33,440 nt of DNA from Rariglobus sp. (GCA_029266495.1 JAQSWS010000040.1:1-33440), one strand, 5' to 3'; counted from the stretch's first letter, positions 7,475 to 14,550 are shown. Made by a program: numbers and translations. The notes: generated from the letters alone by a model not told the origin.

Positions 7475-8798
7475 ATTTTCTCGTTAGAAAAAGAAACCGC
7501 CAGGCCAGCAGCACCGCGGCGATCGCCAGTCCCGCCGCCAGTCCCGTCCAGATACCCACCGCGCCCAAGCGGGTGTGCAGGCCGAGAACATAGCCGGCCG
7601 GAATCGCCAGCAGCCAATAGGAGATGAACGTGATCAACGCCGGCACGCGCACGTCGGTCAACCCGCGCAACGTCCCCGAACCGATCACTTGCGCCCCGTC
7701 AAAAAGCTGGAAAATCGCCGCCACCACCAGCAGGCGCGCCGCCAGCTCCGCCACCGCCGGATCATCCACGAACCCGCGCGCCAGCCATGGACCGCCCAGC
7801 CAGAACCCCACCGCCGACATGCTCATCATCAGGCACGCGATGACCAGCGTCCCTCCCATGATCGGCCGCGCCAGGTCCAGCCGGCCTTCACCCACCGCCT
7901 TGCCCACCCGCATGCTCGCCGCCATCGAAAGCCCGAGCGGAAACATGAACATGAAGCCCGCGCAACTCAGCGCGATCTGGTGGGCCGCCAGCGCCACCGC
8001 GCCCAGCCAGCCCATCATCAGCGCCGCCATCATGAACGCGCCCACTTCAAAAAGCAGCATGACCGCCGCCGGCACGCCGATCCGCACCATCTCGCGAAAA
8101 CGCGCCGCCTGCAGGTTCCCCACCCAGGTCTCCGGCCACGCGTCACGAAACGCCCCCGACCGCCGCAACCAGCCGACAATCACCACCAGCACCAGCACGC
8201 GCGACACCAACGTCGCCCAGCCCGCCCCGGCCAGCCCGAGCACGGGCGCACCCAAATGGCCGTATATCAGTATCCAGTTTAGCACGACGTTGAGCGCCAC
8301 CCCGCCCAGCATGATGAGCATCGGCACCCACGGCCGTCCCAGGGCCTCGGCGAATTGCCGGAACACCTGAAACACCAGCACGGGCAGGAGCGACGCCACG
8401 ATGAGCGCATAATAGGGATGAATCCCGGCGATCACCTCGGCCGGCTGGCCCATCCGGTGAAAGCCTCCGGCCAGGGCGAGCATGAGGGCCATCTCGGCCA
8501 TGCTCGCGACCACCGCAAGGATGACTCCGTGCTGGAGCCAGCGCCCGCCCGCCCGGTCGTCGCCCGCGCCATGCTCGCGCGACGCCAGCACCGCCACGGG
8601 AAGTAACAACCCGAGCCCGACCACAAAAAAGACGGAGAATACGCCGCCGGCGAAAGCCGACGCCGCCAGCGGCACGGCGCCGAGCCGCCCGATCATGACG
8701 CTGTCAGTCACGCCGATGAGCATCTGGCTGACCTGCCCCACGACGATGGGCAGTGCGAGGCCCAGCGTGGCGCGGGCTTCTTTGAGGACGGCAGTCAT
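7473..8798 (-). CDS. MATE family efflux transporter (NorM-like)
   Basis: A 441-residue integral membrane protein with about twelve hydrophobic segments in two related halves. The N-terminal half opens with LPIVVGQVSQMLIGVTDSVMIGRLG, the typical MATE helix-1 region, and the second half repeats the fold (GVPAAVMLLFEVGAFMMAALMMGWLG). These antiporters use Na+ or H+ gradients to expel cationic drugs and metabolites, and NorM is the nearest well-known group. It is a single gene, convergent with the DUF167 gene. A perfect CGGTCA / TGACCG dyad at 8805-8819 ends six bases before the start codon and could be an operator or leader hairpin. No ribosome site is visible. The substrate is unknown. Confidence 0.93.
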   Translation of the reverse strand: MTAVLKEARATLGLALPIVVGQVSQMLIGVTDSVMIGRLGAVPLAASAFAGGVFSVFFVVGLGLLLPVAVLASREHGAGDDRAGGRWLQHGVILAVVASMAEMALMLALAGGFHRMGQPAEVIAGIHPYYALIVASLLPVLVFQVFRQFAEALGRPWVPMLIMLGGVALNVVLNWILIYGHLGAPVLGLAGAGWATLVSRVLVLVVIVGWLRRSGAFRDAWPETWVGNLQAARFREMVRIGVPAAVMLLFEVGAFMMAALMMGWLGAVALAAHQIALSCAGFMFMFPLGLSMAASMRVGKAVGEGRLDLARPIMGGTLVIACLMMSMSAVGFWLGGPWLARGFVDDPAVAELAARLLVVAAIFQLFDGAQVIGSGTLRGLTDVRVPALITFISYWLLAIPAGYVLGLHTRLGAVGIWTGLAAGLAIAAVLLAWRFLFLTRK

Positions 8799-8804
8799 GC
8801 GAAC

Positions 8805-8819
8805 CGGTCAAACTGACCG
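8805..8819. promoter_or_regulatory. Dyad just upstream of the MATE start
   Basis: CGGTCA (8805-8810) and TGACCG (8814-8819) form a perfect 6-bp dyad with a 3-base centre, six bases before the ATG of the MATE gene. A site this close to the start could be a repressor operator or a short leader hairpin. No regulator gene is adjacent. Confidence 0.3.
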
Positions 8820-8899
8820 TCGCCACGGCCAAGGCACGCGCGAAAAACAGACGGACCCCAGGATCCAGTCGCTCCGAGGCGTGAGCTGGGGATGAACGC

Positions 8900-8977
8900 A
8901 GGGCCGCCGCTTGCGGCGTGCCTCGCTGACTGGGCGGAACCCGGGTTCACGGAAGGCACGCCGCAAGCGGCGGCCCT
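8900..8977. repeat. REP/BIME-like perfect inverted repeat pair
   Basis: Arms 8900-8923 and 8954-8977 are perfect 24-base inverted copies around a 30-base spacer, and each arm contains a small internal hairpin (GCCGC TT GCGGC). Read outward-in, one arm starts after GCAG (8898-8901) and the other after GTAG (8976-8979 on the minus strand). This is the same foot arrangement as the element at 732-801, although the stem sequences differ. It sits between the MATE start and the end of the COG3014-type gene, in a 210-base gap with no other recognisable feature. Confidence 0.7.
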
Positions 8978-9008
8978 ACATCAACCAACGGCTACGACTT
9001 AAATCGCT

Positions 9009-10217
9009 TTAATTCTCCAGATCGCTGCGGATGATCACCAGATCACCCGGCAGGCCGGCCGTGCTGGCGAGGTCGGGCGCGGGCACGCTGATCACAAAGG
9101 TCTGCGTGCGGTCCTCGAGCAGGCGGCCCGCCGCGTTGTAAAATGTGAGCACCGCCGGATGATCGCCGGGCGGCAGACGCACCGCGCCGAAGCTGAGGTA
9201 ACGCGGCAGGTTGTTCCATGCGCGCACGTCGGCGCTGGTTTGCGTGGCGGCGCTGGTGAGCTTGCTGATGATGCCCACCGCCGCGAGGCCGAGCGCCACG
9301 TTGCCGCTGTCCTTGCCCGTGCCATAGGCGGCGGTGCCGAGCGCGCCCACCAGGGCAACGTCACCGATCGTGTCGGAGCGCTGCTTGAAGACGGCTTTGT
9401 TGCCGAGGATGTGGTCCATCACGCGCCCGCCGCGCGTGGTCGCCTGCCAGGACACGTCGTCGTAGGGCGGAAGGGGAATTCCATGATTGGCCACCGAAAG
9501 GCGGGCGGAGGCAACGGGCGATTTGTCGACGATGAATTTGAGCAACTCGCCGTATTCACCCGACGCATACTTGAGGGGACCGGGGCCGTATTCGACGAAG
9601 ACCAGCACGTTGGCCGAGGGATCGTAATCCGGCGGGGTGGCGCGGCCCTGGGCCTGCGCACTCGTCCGGGCGCGGGTGAGCGCGTCGGAGCCGTCTCCGC
9701 CGAGCTTTTTGGAAACGAGACCATCGAGATAATCGAGAAGCACCCAGTCGCCGGAGTAGGTTTTGTTCTCGGTGTCGCTGTCGATGAACTGACCGCTGCG
9801 AAAAAGGGCGCGCGCATTGTCGGCCTCGCCGTCGCGCCAGTAGAGCAGGCCGCGATAATAATTTCCCATGATGCGCTCGTAGGGTTCGCCGGCGAAGGGC
9901 TTGGTTTCCTCGCGCCCGAAGAGCTTGCGGGATTTGGCGGCATCGGCCCCTCCCGGGGCGAGCGCGGCGGCGGTGCGGGCCAGGGCGTCGTCGAGTTTCG
10001 CCCTGGCTTCGTCGGTTTGCCCGCGGCGAAGCGCCGCGGCGGCAACGCGGTATTCCCAGAGGGCCTTGTCGCGTTCGGGAGCCACCGCGAGGTTGGCGTT
10101 GCCATCGACGACCGGATCGCCCGTGTAGGGGACCGTGGCGCGGGGCGCGGTGGCGCAACCGGTGAGGCCGGCGGCCAAGGCAAGCGCGCAGAGGGAGAGC
10201 GAAAGGGAGCGAAACAC
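9009..10217 (-). CDS. COG3014-type TPR-like lipoprotein (second copy)
   Basis: A 402-residue lipoprotein: a GTG start, a hydrophobic signal and the lipobox GLTGC with lipidated Cys21. The body resembles COG3014-type proteins that sit beside ycfL and lpoB in proteobacteria. A helical TPR-like front carries GEPYERIMGNYYRGLLYW and GEADNARALFRSGQFIDSD, and a beta-rich back carries FVEYGPGPLKYASGEY and QATTRGGRVMDHILGNKAVF. The same blocks occur in the gene at 11947-13068, so the two are paralogues. This copy is lipidated; the other has a cleavable signal peptide. It is the last gene of the envelope locus, separated from the previous gene by a strong hairpin (10331-10363), so it probably has its own promoter. 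Function is unknown; an envelope partner of the LpoB/YcfL-like proteins is inferred. Confidence 0.8.
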   Translation of the reverse strand: MFRSLSLSLCALALAAGLTGCATAPRATVPYTGDPVVDGNANLAVAPERDKALWEYRVAAAALRRGQTDEARAKLDDALARTAAALAPGGADAAKSRKLFGREETKPFAGEPYERIMGNYYRGLLYWRDGEADNARALFRSGQFIDSDTENKTYSGDWVLLDYLDGLVSKKLGGDGSDALTRARTSAQAQGRATPPDYDPSANVLVFVEYGPGPLKYASGEYGELLKFIVDKSPVASARLSVANHGIPLPPYDDVSWQATTRGGRVMDHILGNKAVFKQRSDTIGDVALVGALGTAAYGTGKDSGNVALGLAAVGIISKLTSAATQTSADVRAWNNLPRYLSFGAVRLPPGDHPAVLTFYNAAGRLLEDRTQTFVISVPAPDLASTAGLPGDLVIIRSDLEN

Positions 10218-10263
10218 GGGGGAATTCGGATTTTTAACGAAAAGGATGAATCGTTTACGCGGG

Positions 10264-10311
10264 GTCTTGCTTTGCGATCTTTGCGACCTGGCCTGGCGTT
10301 TTTGCGTTAAG
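10264..10311. repeat. Degenerate TTTGCG-type intergenic repeat
   Basis: TTTGCG occurs three times within about 36 bases (10271-10276, 10280-10285, 10301-10306) in the gap upstream of the second COG3014-type gene. The wording CTTTGCGATCTTTGCGACC resembles short degenerate intergenic repeats I have seen in other high-GC genomes. It is not an open reading frame of note and has no obvious promoter character. Confidence 0.3.
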
Positions 10312-10330
10312 ATCGGCTGGCGATAAACGA

Positions 10331-10363
10331 TGACGCCGCACGTGGGACAACACGGCGGCGTCA
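10331..10363 (-). terminator. Strong hairpin after the 341-residue secreted protein gene
   Basis: TGACGCCGC (10331-10339) pairs with GCGGCGTCA (10355-10363), and CGTG/CACG extends the stem past one bulged base to a 6-base loop. It lies 26 bases after the stop of the gene at 10390-11415. Downstream on the minus strand there is only a weak T-rich stretch (TCGTTTATC), so termination may be partial. Confidence 0.5.
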
Positions 10364-10389
10364 GGGTTCGGGGGTCTTTGGCGGAACGG

Positions 10390-11415
10390 TTATTCGGTCG
10401 TGAGGGTGATGTCTTCCATCAGGGCGAGGGCGGTGGCCTCGGCGATGTCGCTCACGTCGAACTTGCGGGCCACGCGACCGGCAACCTTGTCCTTGCCGAG
10501 AACATCGGTGGCGCTCGCCTGGCCGATGATCGCGGAGTCACTCAGGCGGATCGCGGTGGCCTGGATGTCGGGCACGGTCTGGTAGGTGTCGCCAGAGATG
10601 TTGGCGACCTTGACGGTGCGGCTCGACACGAGGATCTCGACCACGACGTCGGTCACCTTGGTGAGAGCCTCGCGGTCCTTGCGGGCGGCCTCATTCGTCG
10701 CGGTGGTGAAATGATCGAGCGGTTTGTCGGAGATGAGCGCGGCGGCCGTGCGCTGGTCGGCGAGCTTCGCTCCGCCGGCGCGGAGGGGACGTCCGAAGAG
10801 GCGCTCGATGTCGCGCACGGTCTGTTTGTCCACCAGCGTGCCGGTGGTCTTCGGGCTGTAGGTGTAGGTGTTTTCGGCGGTGACGCGCGTGCCCCGGCCT
10901 TCGGCGCTGCCCTTGCCGGGCGTGTGGGTGTCGCCGTTGGTGGTGTTGCCGATGTTCACGTTGACCTGGGTCTCGGCGTTGCCCGCGGGAGGAGCGGCGG
11001 GCTTGGGCGCATTGGGATCAAGTTCGAAGGAGGACTTCGTCTCGCCTTGCACGCTCTCGGTCCGCTCCTTGCGGCCGGTCACGCGAAGGCCGGAGATTTC
11101 GTCAACGAGTTCGCGGTTCACGTAGATGAGATAACGGGGCTTGTCCTTCGCGACGGTGGTGCGGAAGGCATCGACGACCTGCTTCGCCTTTTCAGGCGAG
11201 ACGAGCGTGGTGCCGGGGCCGTAAAGCCGCTGGCCGGAGGCGGAGGGTTCGCCGCCGTCAACCGGCGCGGGTTGCGGACGCGGATCGGCCTCCGTGATCG
11301 GAACGGGAGGTTCGGGCTCCTTGGTGGAGGCGGTGGACGTGTCGTGCTTCTGCTGGGCGAAGAGCGCGGCGGGAACGATCGCCAGCGCAAGAACCAGAAG
11401 GGTGCGTGTTTTCAT
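10390..11415 (-). CDS. Secreted protein of unknown function in the LpoB/YcfL locus
   Basis: I do not recognise a named family for this 341-residue protein. It has a clear signal peptide (MKTRTLLVLALAIVPAALFA, then QQ). A Pro-rich linker leads to KPRYLIYVNRELVDEISGLRV, a disordered region rich in Asn, Gly and Thr, and a structured C-terminal half. That half has FGRPLRAGGAKLADQ, then DVVVEILVSSRTVKV and DIQATAIRLSDSAIIGQAS. The alternation in the last part (a strand ending 'vvVeI', then 'vpdIqATAIRLsDsaIIGQA') resembles the later strands of LpoB/CsgG-type folds such as 'SFQLIDAATSEIVWED' in the neighbouring LpoB-like protein. A divergent relative is my inference. It lies between the ycfL-like gene and the second COG3014-type gene. 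A 6-bp hairpin and pyrimidine tract (11416-11445) precede the ATG. Confidence 0.7.
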   Translation of the reverse strand: MKTRTLLVLALAIVPAALFAQQKHDTSTASTKEPEPPVPITEADPRPQPAPVDGGEPSASGQRLYGPGTTLVSPEKAKQVVDAFRTTVAKDKPRYLIYVNRELVDEISGLRVTGRKERTESVQGETKSSFELDPNAPKPAAPPAGNAETQVNVNIGNTTNGDTHTPGKGSAEGRGTRVTAENTYTYSPKTTGTLVDKQTVRDIERLFGRPLRAGGAKLADQRTAAALISDKPLDHFTTATNEAARKDREALTKVTDVVVEILVSSRTVKVANISGDTYQTVPDIQATAIRLSDSAIIGQASATDVLGKDKVAGRVARKFDVSDIAEATALALMEDITLTTE

Positions 11416-11521
11416 GAAGGAAAAGAGAGGGACATTTCGTGTCCCGGGGATGAGCCGGGGAGACGGGAAGGGACGTTGGTAGGATGGGCCCGGAGCTCAC
11501 GCCCAAGGCCACGGGTGATGA

Positions 11522-11932
11522 TCAGCGGGCCTGGCGGACGCGGATGGTGTAGGTGCGCGCCTGGGTGTTCATGGACTTGAAGTTGACCGCCTCGGTGGTG
11601 TTTTCGCCGAGGATGAGGTTCTGCCAGGGAGTCTCGTCTCCGGTGGAGAAGCCCTGGGCATCTTTGAAGACGCAGGAAACCTGGACCTGGATGCGGCGGT
11701 TTTCGCGATTCTTGATGTTGGCGACAACCTCCAGGCGTCCGTCGTCATTGACGCGTTGCTGGATGCCGGTGCTGGTCACGGAGTGCTGCACCTGCTTGTC
11801 CATGAGCACGAACTTCTCGGTGTTTTCGAGGGTGTATTTGGTGGTGTCCTTCGCGGCGTAGGGGCCGTGCGAACAACCGGTCAGCAAGGCGAGCGCGGCC
11901 AGGCCGGCGAGGGAGAGGAGGGTCTTTTTCAT
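11522..11932 (-). CDS. YcfL-like (DUF1425) lipoprotein
   Basis: A 136-residue lipoprotein: MKKTLLSLAGLAALALLTGC, with the lipidated Cys at position 20. The mature part fits the YcfL/DUF1425 family, a small beta-sandwich: VEVVANIKNRENRRIQVQ-like wording (here EVVANIKNRENRRIQVQV), then CVFKDAQGFSTGDETPWQ and EAVNFKSMNTQARTYTIRVR. In E. coli ycfL lies directly upstream of lpoB, the activator of penicillin-binding protein 1B; here the two are neighbours again with the COG3014-type gene between them. ATG 11932 is chosen because the lipoprotein signal starts exactly there. It follows the COG3014-type stop by 14 bases, so cotranscription is likely. Biochemical function is unknown. Confidence 0.85.
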   Translation of the reverse strand: MKKTLLSLAGLAALALLTGCSHGPYAAKDTTKYTLENTEKFVLMDKQVQHSVTSTGIQQRVNDDGRLEVVANIKNRENRRIQVQVSCVFKDAQGFSTGDETPWQNLILGENTTEAVNFKSMNTQARTYTIRVRQAR

Positions 11933-11946
11933 GGTTGGGAGGAAAT

Positions 11947-13068
11947 TCAGGAGGCGCGGTCGGAAACGAAGATGACGGTGTCCGGTTGTTCGGCGGCGAC
12001 CTTGATTACGACAGGGCGCGACACGACGGGTTTCCCGGTTTCGTCGATAAATTCCACGGTGGCGGCGTGTTCGCCGGGAGCGAGCTTGACGGAAATGAAG
12101 CCCACGCGGCCGGGAAGCGTGTCCCATGCGCGGGTATCGGCCTTCGTCTTGGTGAGCATCGAGGCGCCTTTAAAAAGGACCCCGCCAATCGCCAGACCGG
12201 CGCTGAGATCGCTGCTGCCGCCCAACCGGAGGCTGGTCGCGGCGCCCGCGAGCGCGACATCGCCGACCGTGCCGGTGCTCTCCTTAAACACAGCCTTGTT
12301 GCCCAACACGTGGTCCATCACGCGACCGCCGCGGGTGGTCGCCTGGAAATTCACGTCGTCCAGCACAGCGAGAGGAATGGCCTGGTCGCCGAGTTTGACA
12401 ACCGCCCCGGTGATGGGACTCACCCCGGGAACAACCTTGAGCAGCTCCTTGTTTTTGCCTTCGGCGACCTTGAGGGGACCCTGGCCGAACTCGACAAAAA
12501 CGAGCGTGTTGCCCGCTGCATCGAGCGCGGGAAGCGGCGCGGACGTCAGTTTGGCGGCGCGCTCGTAGGCGTCCTTGCCATCGCCGCCGAGCTTGGCGGT
12601 GGCGAGACCGTCGAGGTAGTCGAGGGTCACGTAGTCGGAGGCGTAGGCTTTGTTTTCGACGTCGGCGTCGATGAATTGCGCGCTGCGGAAACAGGCGCGG
12701 GCGTTGTCGGCCTCGCCGTCCATCCAGTAAAGGATGCCGCGATAATAGAAAGCCATCACGCGCTCGTAGGGTTCGCCGATGAAGAGCTTCGCCGATTCGT
12801 CGGACCAGAGGCTGCGGGCTTTTTTGGCGCCCGCTTCGTCGACGACAATGCCGCCGATGGCGGTGATCGCGGAATCGAGGCTGATCTTTGCGGAGGCAAA
12901 ATCCCCGCGGCGCAGCGCGAGGGAGGCAGCCTGGTATTCCTTAAGAATAAAATCCTTGTCGGGTTTTTTCGGTTTGGCGGCGAAAGCGGGCTGGGCGGTC
13001 GTGAGCAAGGCGAGCGTCAGGGCGCCGGCAAGGGAGGACCAACGGACGAGGGAACGGACGTGCGACAT
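11947..13068 (-). CDS. COG3014-type TPR-like exported protein (first copy)
   Basis: A 373-residue protein starting at ATG 13068. Its signal peptide (SSLAGALTLALLTTAQPAFA, then AK) has no lipobox Cys, unlike its paralogue at 9009-10217. The shared blocks are GEPYERVMAFYYRGILYW, DGEADNARACFRSAQFIDAD, FVEFGQGPLKVAEG and QATTRGGRVMDHVLGNKAVF, with similar spacing, which shows duplication within this locus. The front half looks like TPR-type helices and the back half is predicted beta-rich. It follows the lpoB terminator, so it must have its own promoter in 13069-13146 or depend on read-through. The ycfL-like gene follows after 14 bases. A role in the same envelope complex as LpoB/YcfL-like proteins is inferred from context only. 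Confidence 0.8.
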   Translation of the reverse strand: MSHVRSLVRWSSLAGALTLALLTTAQPAFAAKPKKPDKDFILKEYQAASLALRRGDFASAKISLDSAITAIGGIVVDEAGAKKARSLWSDESAKLFIGEPYERVMAFYYRGILYWMDGEADNARACFRSAQFIDADVENKAYASDYVTLDYLDGLATAKLGGDGKDAYERAAKLTSAPLPALDAAGNTLVFVEFGQGPLKVAEGKNKELLKVVPGVSPITGAVVKLGDQAIPLAVLDDVNFQATTRGGRVMDHVLGNKAVFKESTGTVGDVALAGAATSLRLGGSSDLSAGLAIGGVLFKGASMLTKTKADTRAWDTLPGRVGFISVKLAPGEHAATVEFIDETGKPVVSRPVVIKVAAEQPDTVIFVSDRAS

Positions 13069-13146
13069 GTGGGCGTGGGTTGAAGGCGCGAGGTGTGAAC
13101 CAAGGCGCACCGCACGGCTCTGGAATGCCGGCGGTGCACACTCTGC

Positions 13147-13180
13147 AAAAAAAGAGCCGCTCCGTGGAAGGTGGCGGCCC
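13147..13180 (-). terminator. Intrinsic terminator of the lpoB-like gene
   Basis: On the minus strand GGGCCGC (13180-13174) pairs with GCGGCTC (13160-13154) with one G-T pair, followed directly by seven T residues (13153-13147). It starts 10 bases after the lpoB-like stop codon. This is a textbook rho-independent terminator, and it separates lpoB transcription from the COG3014-type gene. Confidence 0.85.
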
Positions 13181-13190
13181 TTGTCAAAAA

Positions 13191-13826
13191 TCACCGGTAG
13201 GCGGCGTCCTCGAGACCCTGCTTCTTGATCTCGGCGGAGTCCTCCCAGACGATCTCGCTGGTGGCGGCATCGATGAGCTGGAAGCTGTAGAGAATGTAGT
13301 CGCTCAAACCCTGGCTCGTGCGGGCGGACATGCCCTGAAGCTTGCCGGTGAGGAAGTAGTCGGCGCCGCGGAACTGAACGACGTTGGGATCCTGCGAAGC
13401 GGTGACGAGGCCATCCTGCTTGAGCTGCTGCTCGCGCTCGAGCGCACGCATGTTTTCACGGGCGAGAAAGCGCACGCGGCCGGCGGCCTTTGAGTTGAGC
13501 TGGGTGCGAATGCGCGTGAGGAAGATGTCCTTGTTAATGGGAAACCGCGTTTCGTTCATGATCGGCTCCAGCACCACGCGCGGGGTGGTTTTGGCGTTGG
13601 TGATCTCGGGAATGCCGAGGATGCTCCGCGCCATCTTGTCGGTGACGGTGACGAGGTCCTGCGACTCGATGCCGGTGCCGGCGACGAAGCCGCGCTCGTC
13701 GGCCTTCATCTCGGTGACGGGCACGCCGGAGGGATTGCGAACGCCTTGGTTGGCACAGCCGGCAAGGAACGCCGTCGCGACGGCGCCCGCCATAAGGGCA
13801 AGATTACGATAGGTGGGTGGGTTCAT
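13191..13826 (-). CDS. lpoB: LpoB-like lipoprotein (penicillin-binding protein activator family)
   Basis: A 211-residue lipoprotein: signal, lipobox FLAGC with Cys24, a short linker, then the LpoB fold. Family landmarks are TDKMARSIL, TTPRVVLEPIMNETRFPINKD (a long strand-turn), FLTRIRTQL, RVRFLARENM, GADYFLTGKLQGMSAR and YILYSFQLIDAATSEIVWED. In E. coli LpoB spans the periplasm from the outer membrane to stimulate PBP1B in septal and lateral peptidoglycan synthesis. The linker here is much shorter than in E. coli LpoB, so reach and partner may differ. ATG 13826 starts the lipoprotein signal; the longer upstream frame has no signal character. It is bounded by terminators on both sides, so it is probably monocistronic. 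The family is firm; the PBP partner is unproven. Confidence 0.88.
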   Translation of the reverse strand: MNPPTYRNLALMAGAVATAFLAGCANQGVRNPSGVPVTEMKADERGFVAGTGIESQDLVTVTDKMARSILGIPEITNAKTTPRVVLEPIMNETRFPINKDIFLTRIRTQLNSKAAGRVRFLARENMRALEREQQLKQDGLVTASQDPNVVQFRGADYFLTGKLQGMSARTSQGLSDYILYSFQLIDAATSEIVWEDSAEIKKQGLEDAAYR

Positions 13827-13861
13827 GATTGGGTGGGAAGCGGGAAAATAAAAGACCGGCC

Positions 13862-13894
13862 AAACAAACGCCGCGCCCATGAAAGGACGCGGCG
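13862..13894 (-). terminator. Intrinsic terminator of the glycine-zipper gene
   Basis: On the minus strand CGCCGCG (13894-13888) pairs perfectly with CGCGGCG (13875-13869) around a 12-base loop, followed by TTTGTTT (13868-13862). It lies about 20 bases past the stop of the gene at 13915-14550 and ahead of the lpoB-like start at 13826. Confidence 0.75.
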
Positions 13895-13914
13895 GAGAGA
13901 CCGGCTGTTTCAAC

Positions 13915-14550
13915 TCAACGACCGAACATCGAGTTGGCGTTGCTCATCGGCGTGGAGGCACCGCCGTAGTAATTGTTGATAATCGTGATCTGCTGTGGCG
14001 GTTGCGCAGCCGGAACGGCCACGACCCGGGGTTGAAGGTGGTATATGTAGGAAGATCCGCCAAAAATCCGGCGGCCCGGACGCGCCGGCTCCGACAAACG
14101 TCCGAGCAGATAACCCGCTCCCGCGCCGATCGCGGCGCCTTCCCAGCCCTGGCGATGGTGATTATGTCCGATGATTGCACCGGCGATACCGCCCAGGAGC
14201 GTCGTGGTGGCGGTGCGACTCGGACGCGCATGCGACGGCGTGGCATGATACACCGGAGGCGCATAACCCGGCCCCGATGAATAATAATAAGACGGGCCGC
14301 CCGGATTGCCGTAGTAGGGCTGCGCCTCCCGGCGTGACTGCGCATACGCACTTCCCAGCAACCCACCCGCCACCGCGCCGATGACCGCACCCTCGGTGCC
14401 GTTGTTGCGCGATCCGGTGTTGTTGCCGATCACTCCGCCGGCAATTGCCCCCAAGGCGGCTCCGCCCACGGTGGACGGCGTAAACAACTGGGCTTGCGCC
14501 GGCACCGCCGCGGTCAGGACAAGCGCAAGGAGCGAAATCGTGGTTTTCAT
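13915..14550 (-). CDS. Exported double glycine-zipper protein
   Basis: A 211-residue protein with a signal peptide (MKTTISLLALVLTAAVPAQA) and two glycine-zipper hairpins. The first is GGAALGAIAGGVIGNNTG through GAVIGAVAGGLLGSAYA, around residues 28-70. The second is LLGGIAGAIIGHNHH through GAAIGAGAGYLLGRLS, around residues 115-150. Between and after them are Tyr/Gly/Pro-rich segments, ending in ITIINNYYGGAS. Glycine-zipper proteins (YMGG or Rick_17kDa-like families) insert in or associate with the outer membrane. It is the most upstream gene of the minus-strand envelope locus and has its own terminator (13862-13894). Its promoter should lie in 14551-14709, shared divergently with the LysM gene. 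Specific function is unknown. Confidence 0.8.
   Translation of the reverse strand: MKTTISLLALVLTAAVPAQAQLFTPSTVGGAALGAIAGGVIGNNTGSRNNGTEGAVIGAVAGGLLGSAYAQSRREAQPYYGNPGGPSYYYSSGPGYAPPVYHATPSHARPSRTATTTLLGGIAGAIIGHNHHRQGWEGAAIGAGAGYLLGRLSEPARPGRRIFGGSSYIYHLQPRVVAVPAAQPPQQITIINNYYGGASTPMSNANSMFGR

Noticed and set aside
11935-13083. 382-codon plus-strand frame
   Set aside because: It is antisense to the first COG3014-type gene, which has a paralogue and a signal peptide.
13853-13905. Direct repeat AGACCGGC at 13853-13860 and 13898-13905
   Set aside because: Only 8 bases in GC-rich sequence around a terminator; expected by chance.
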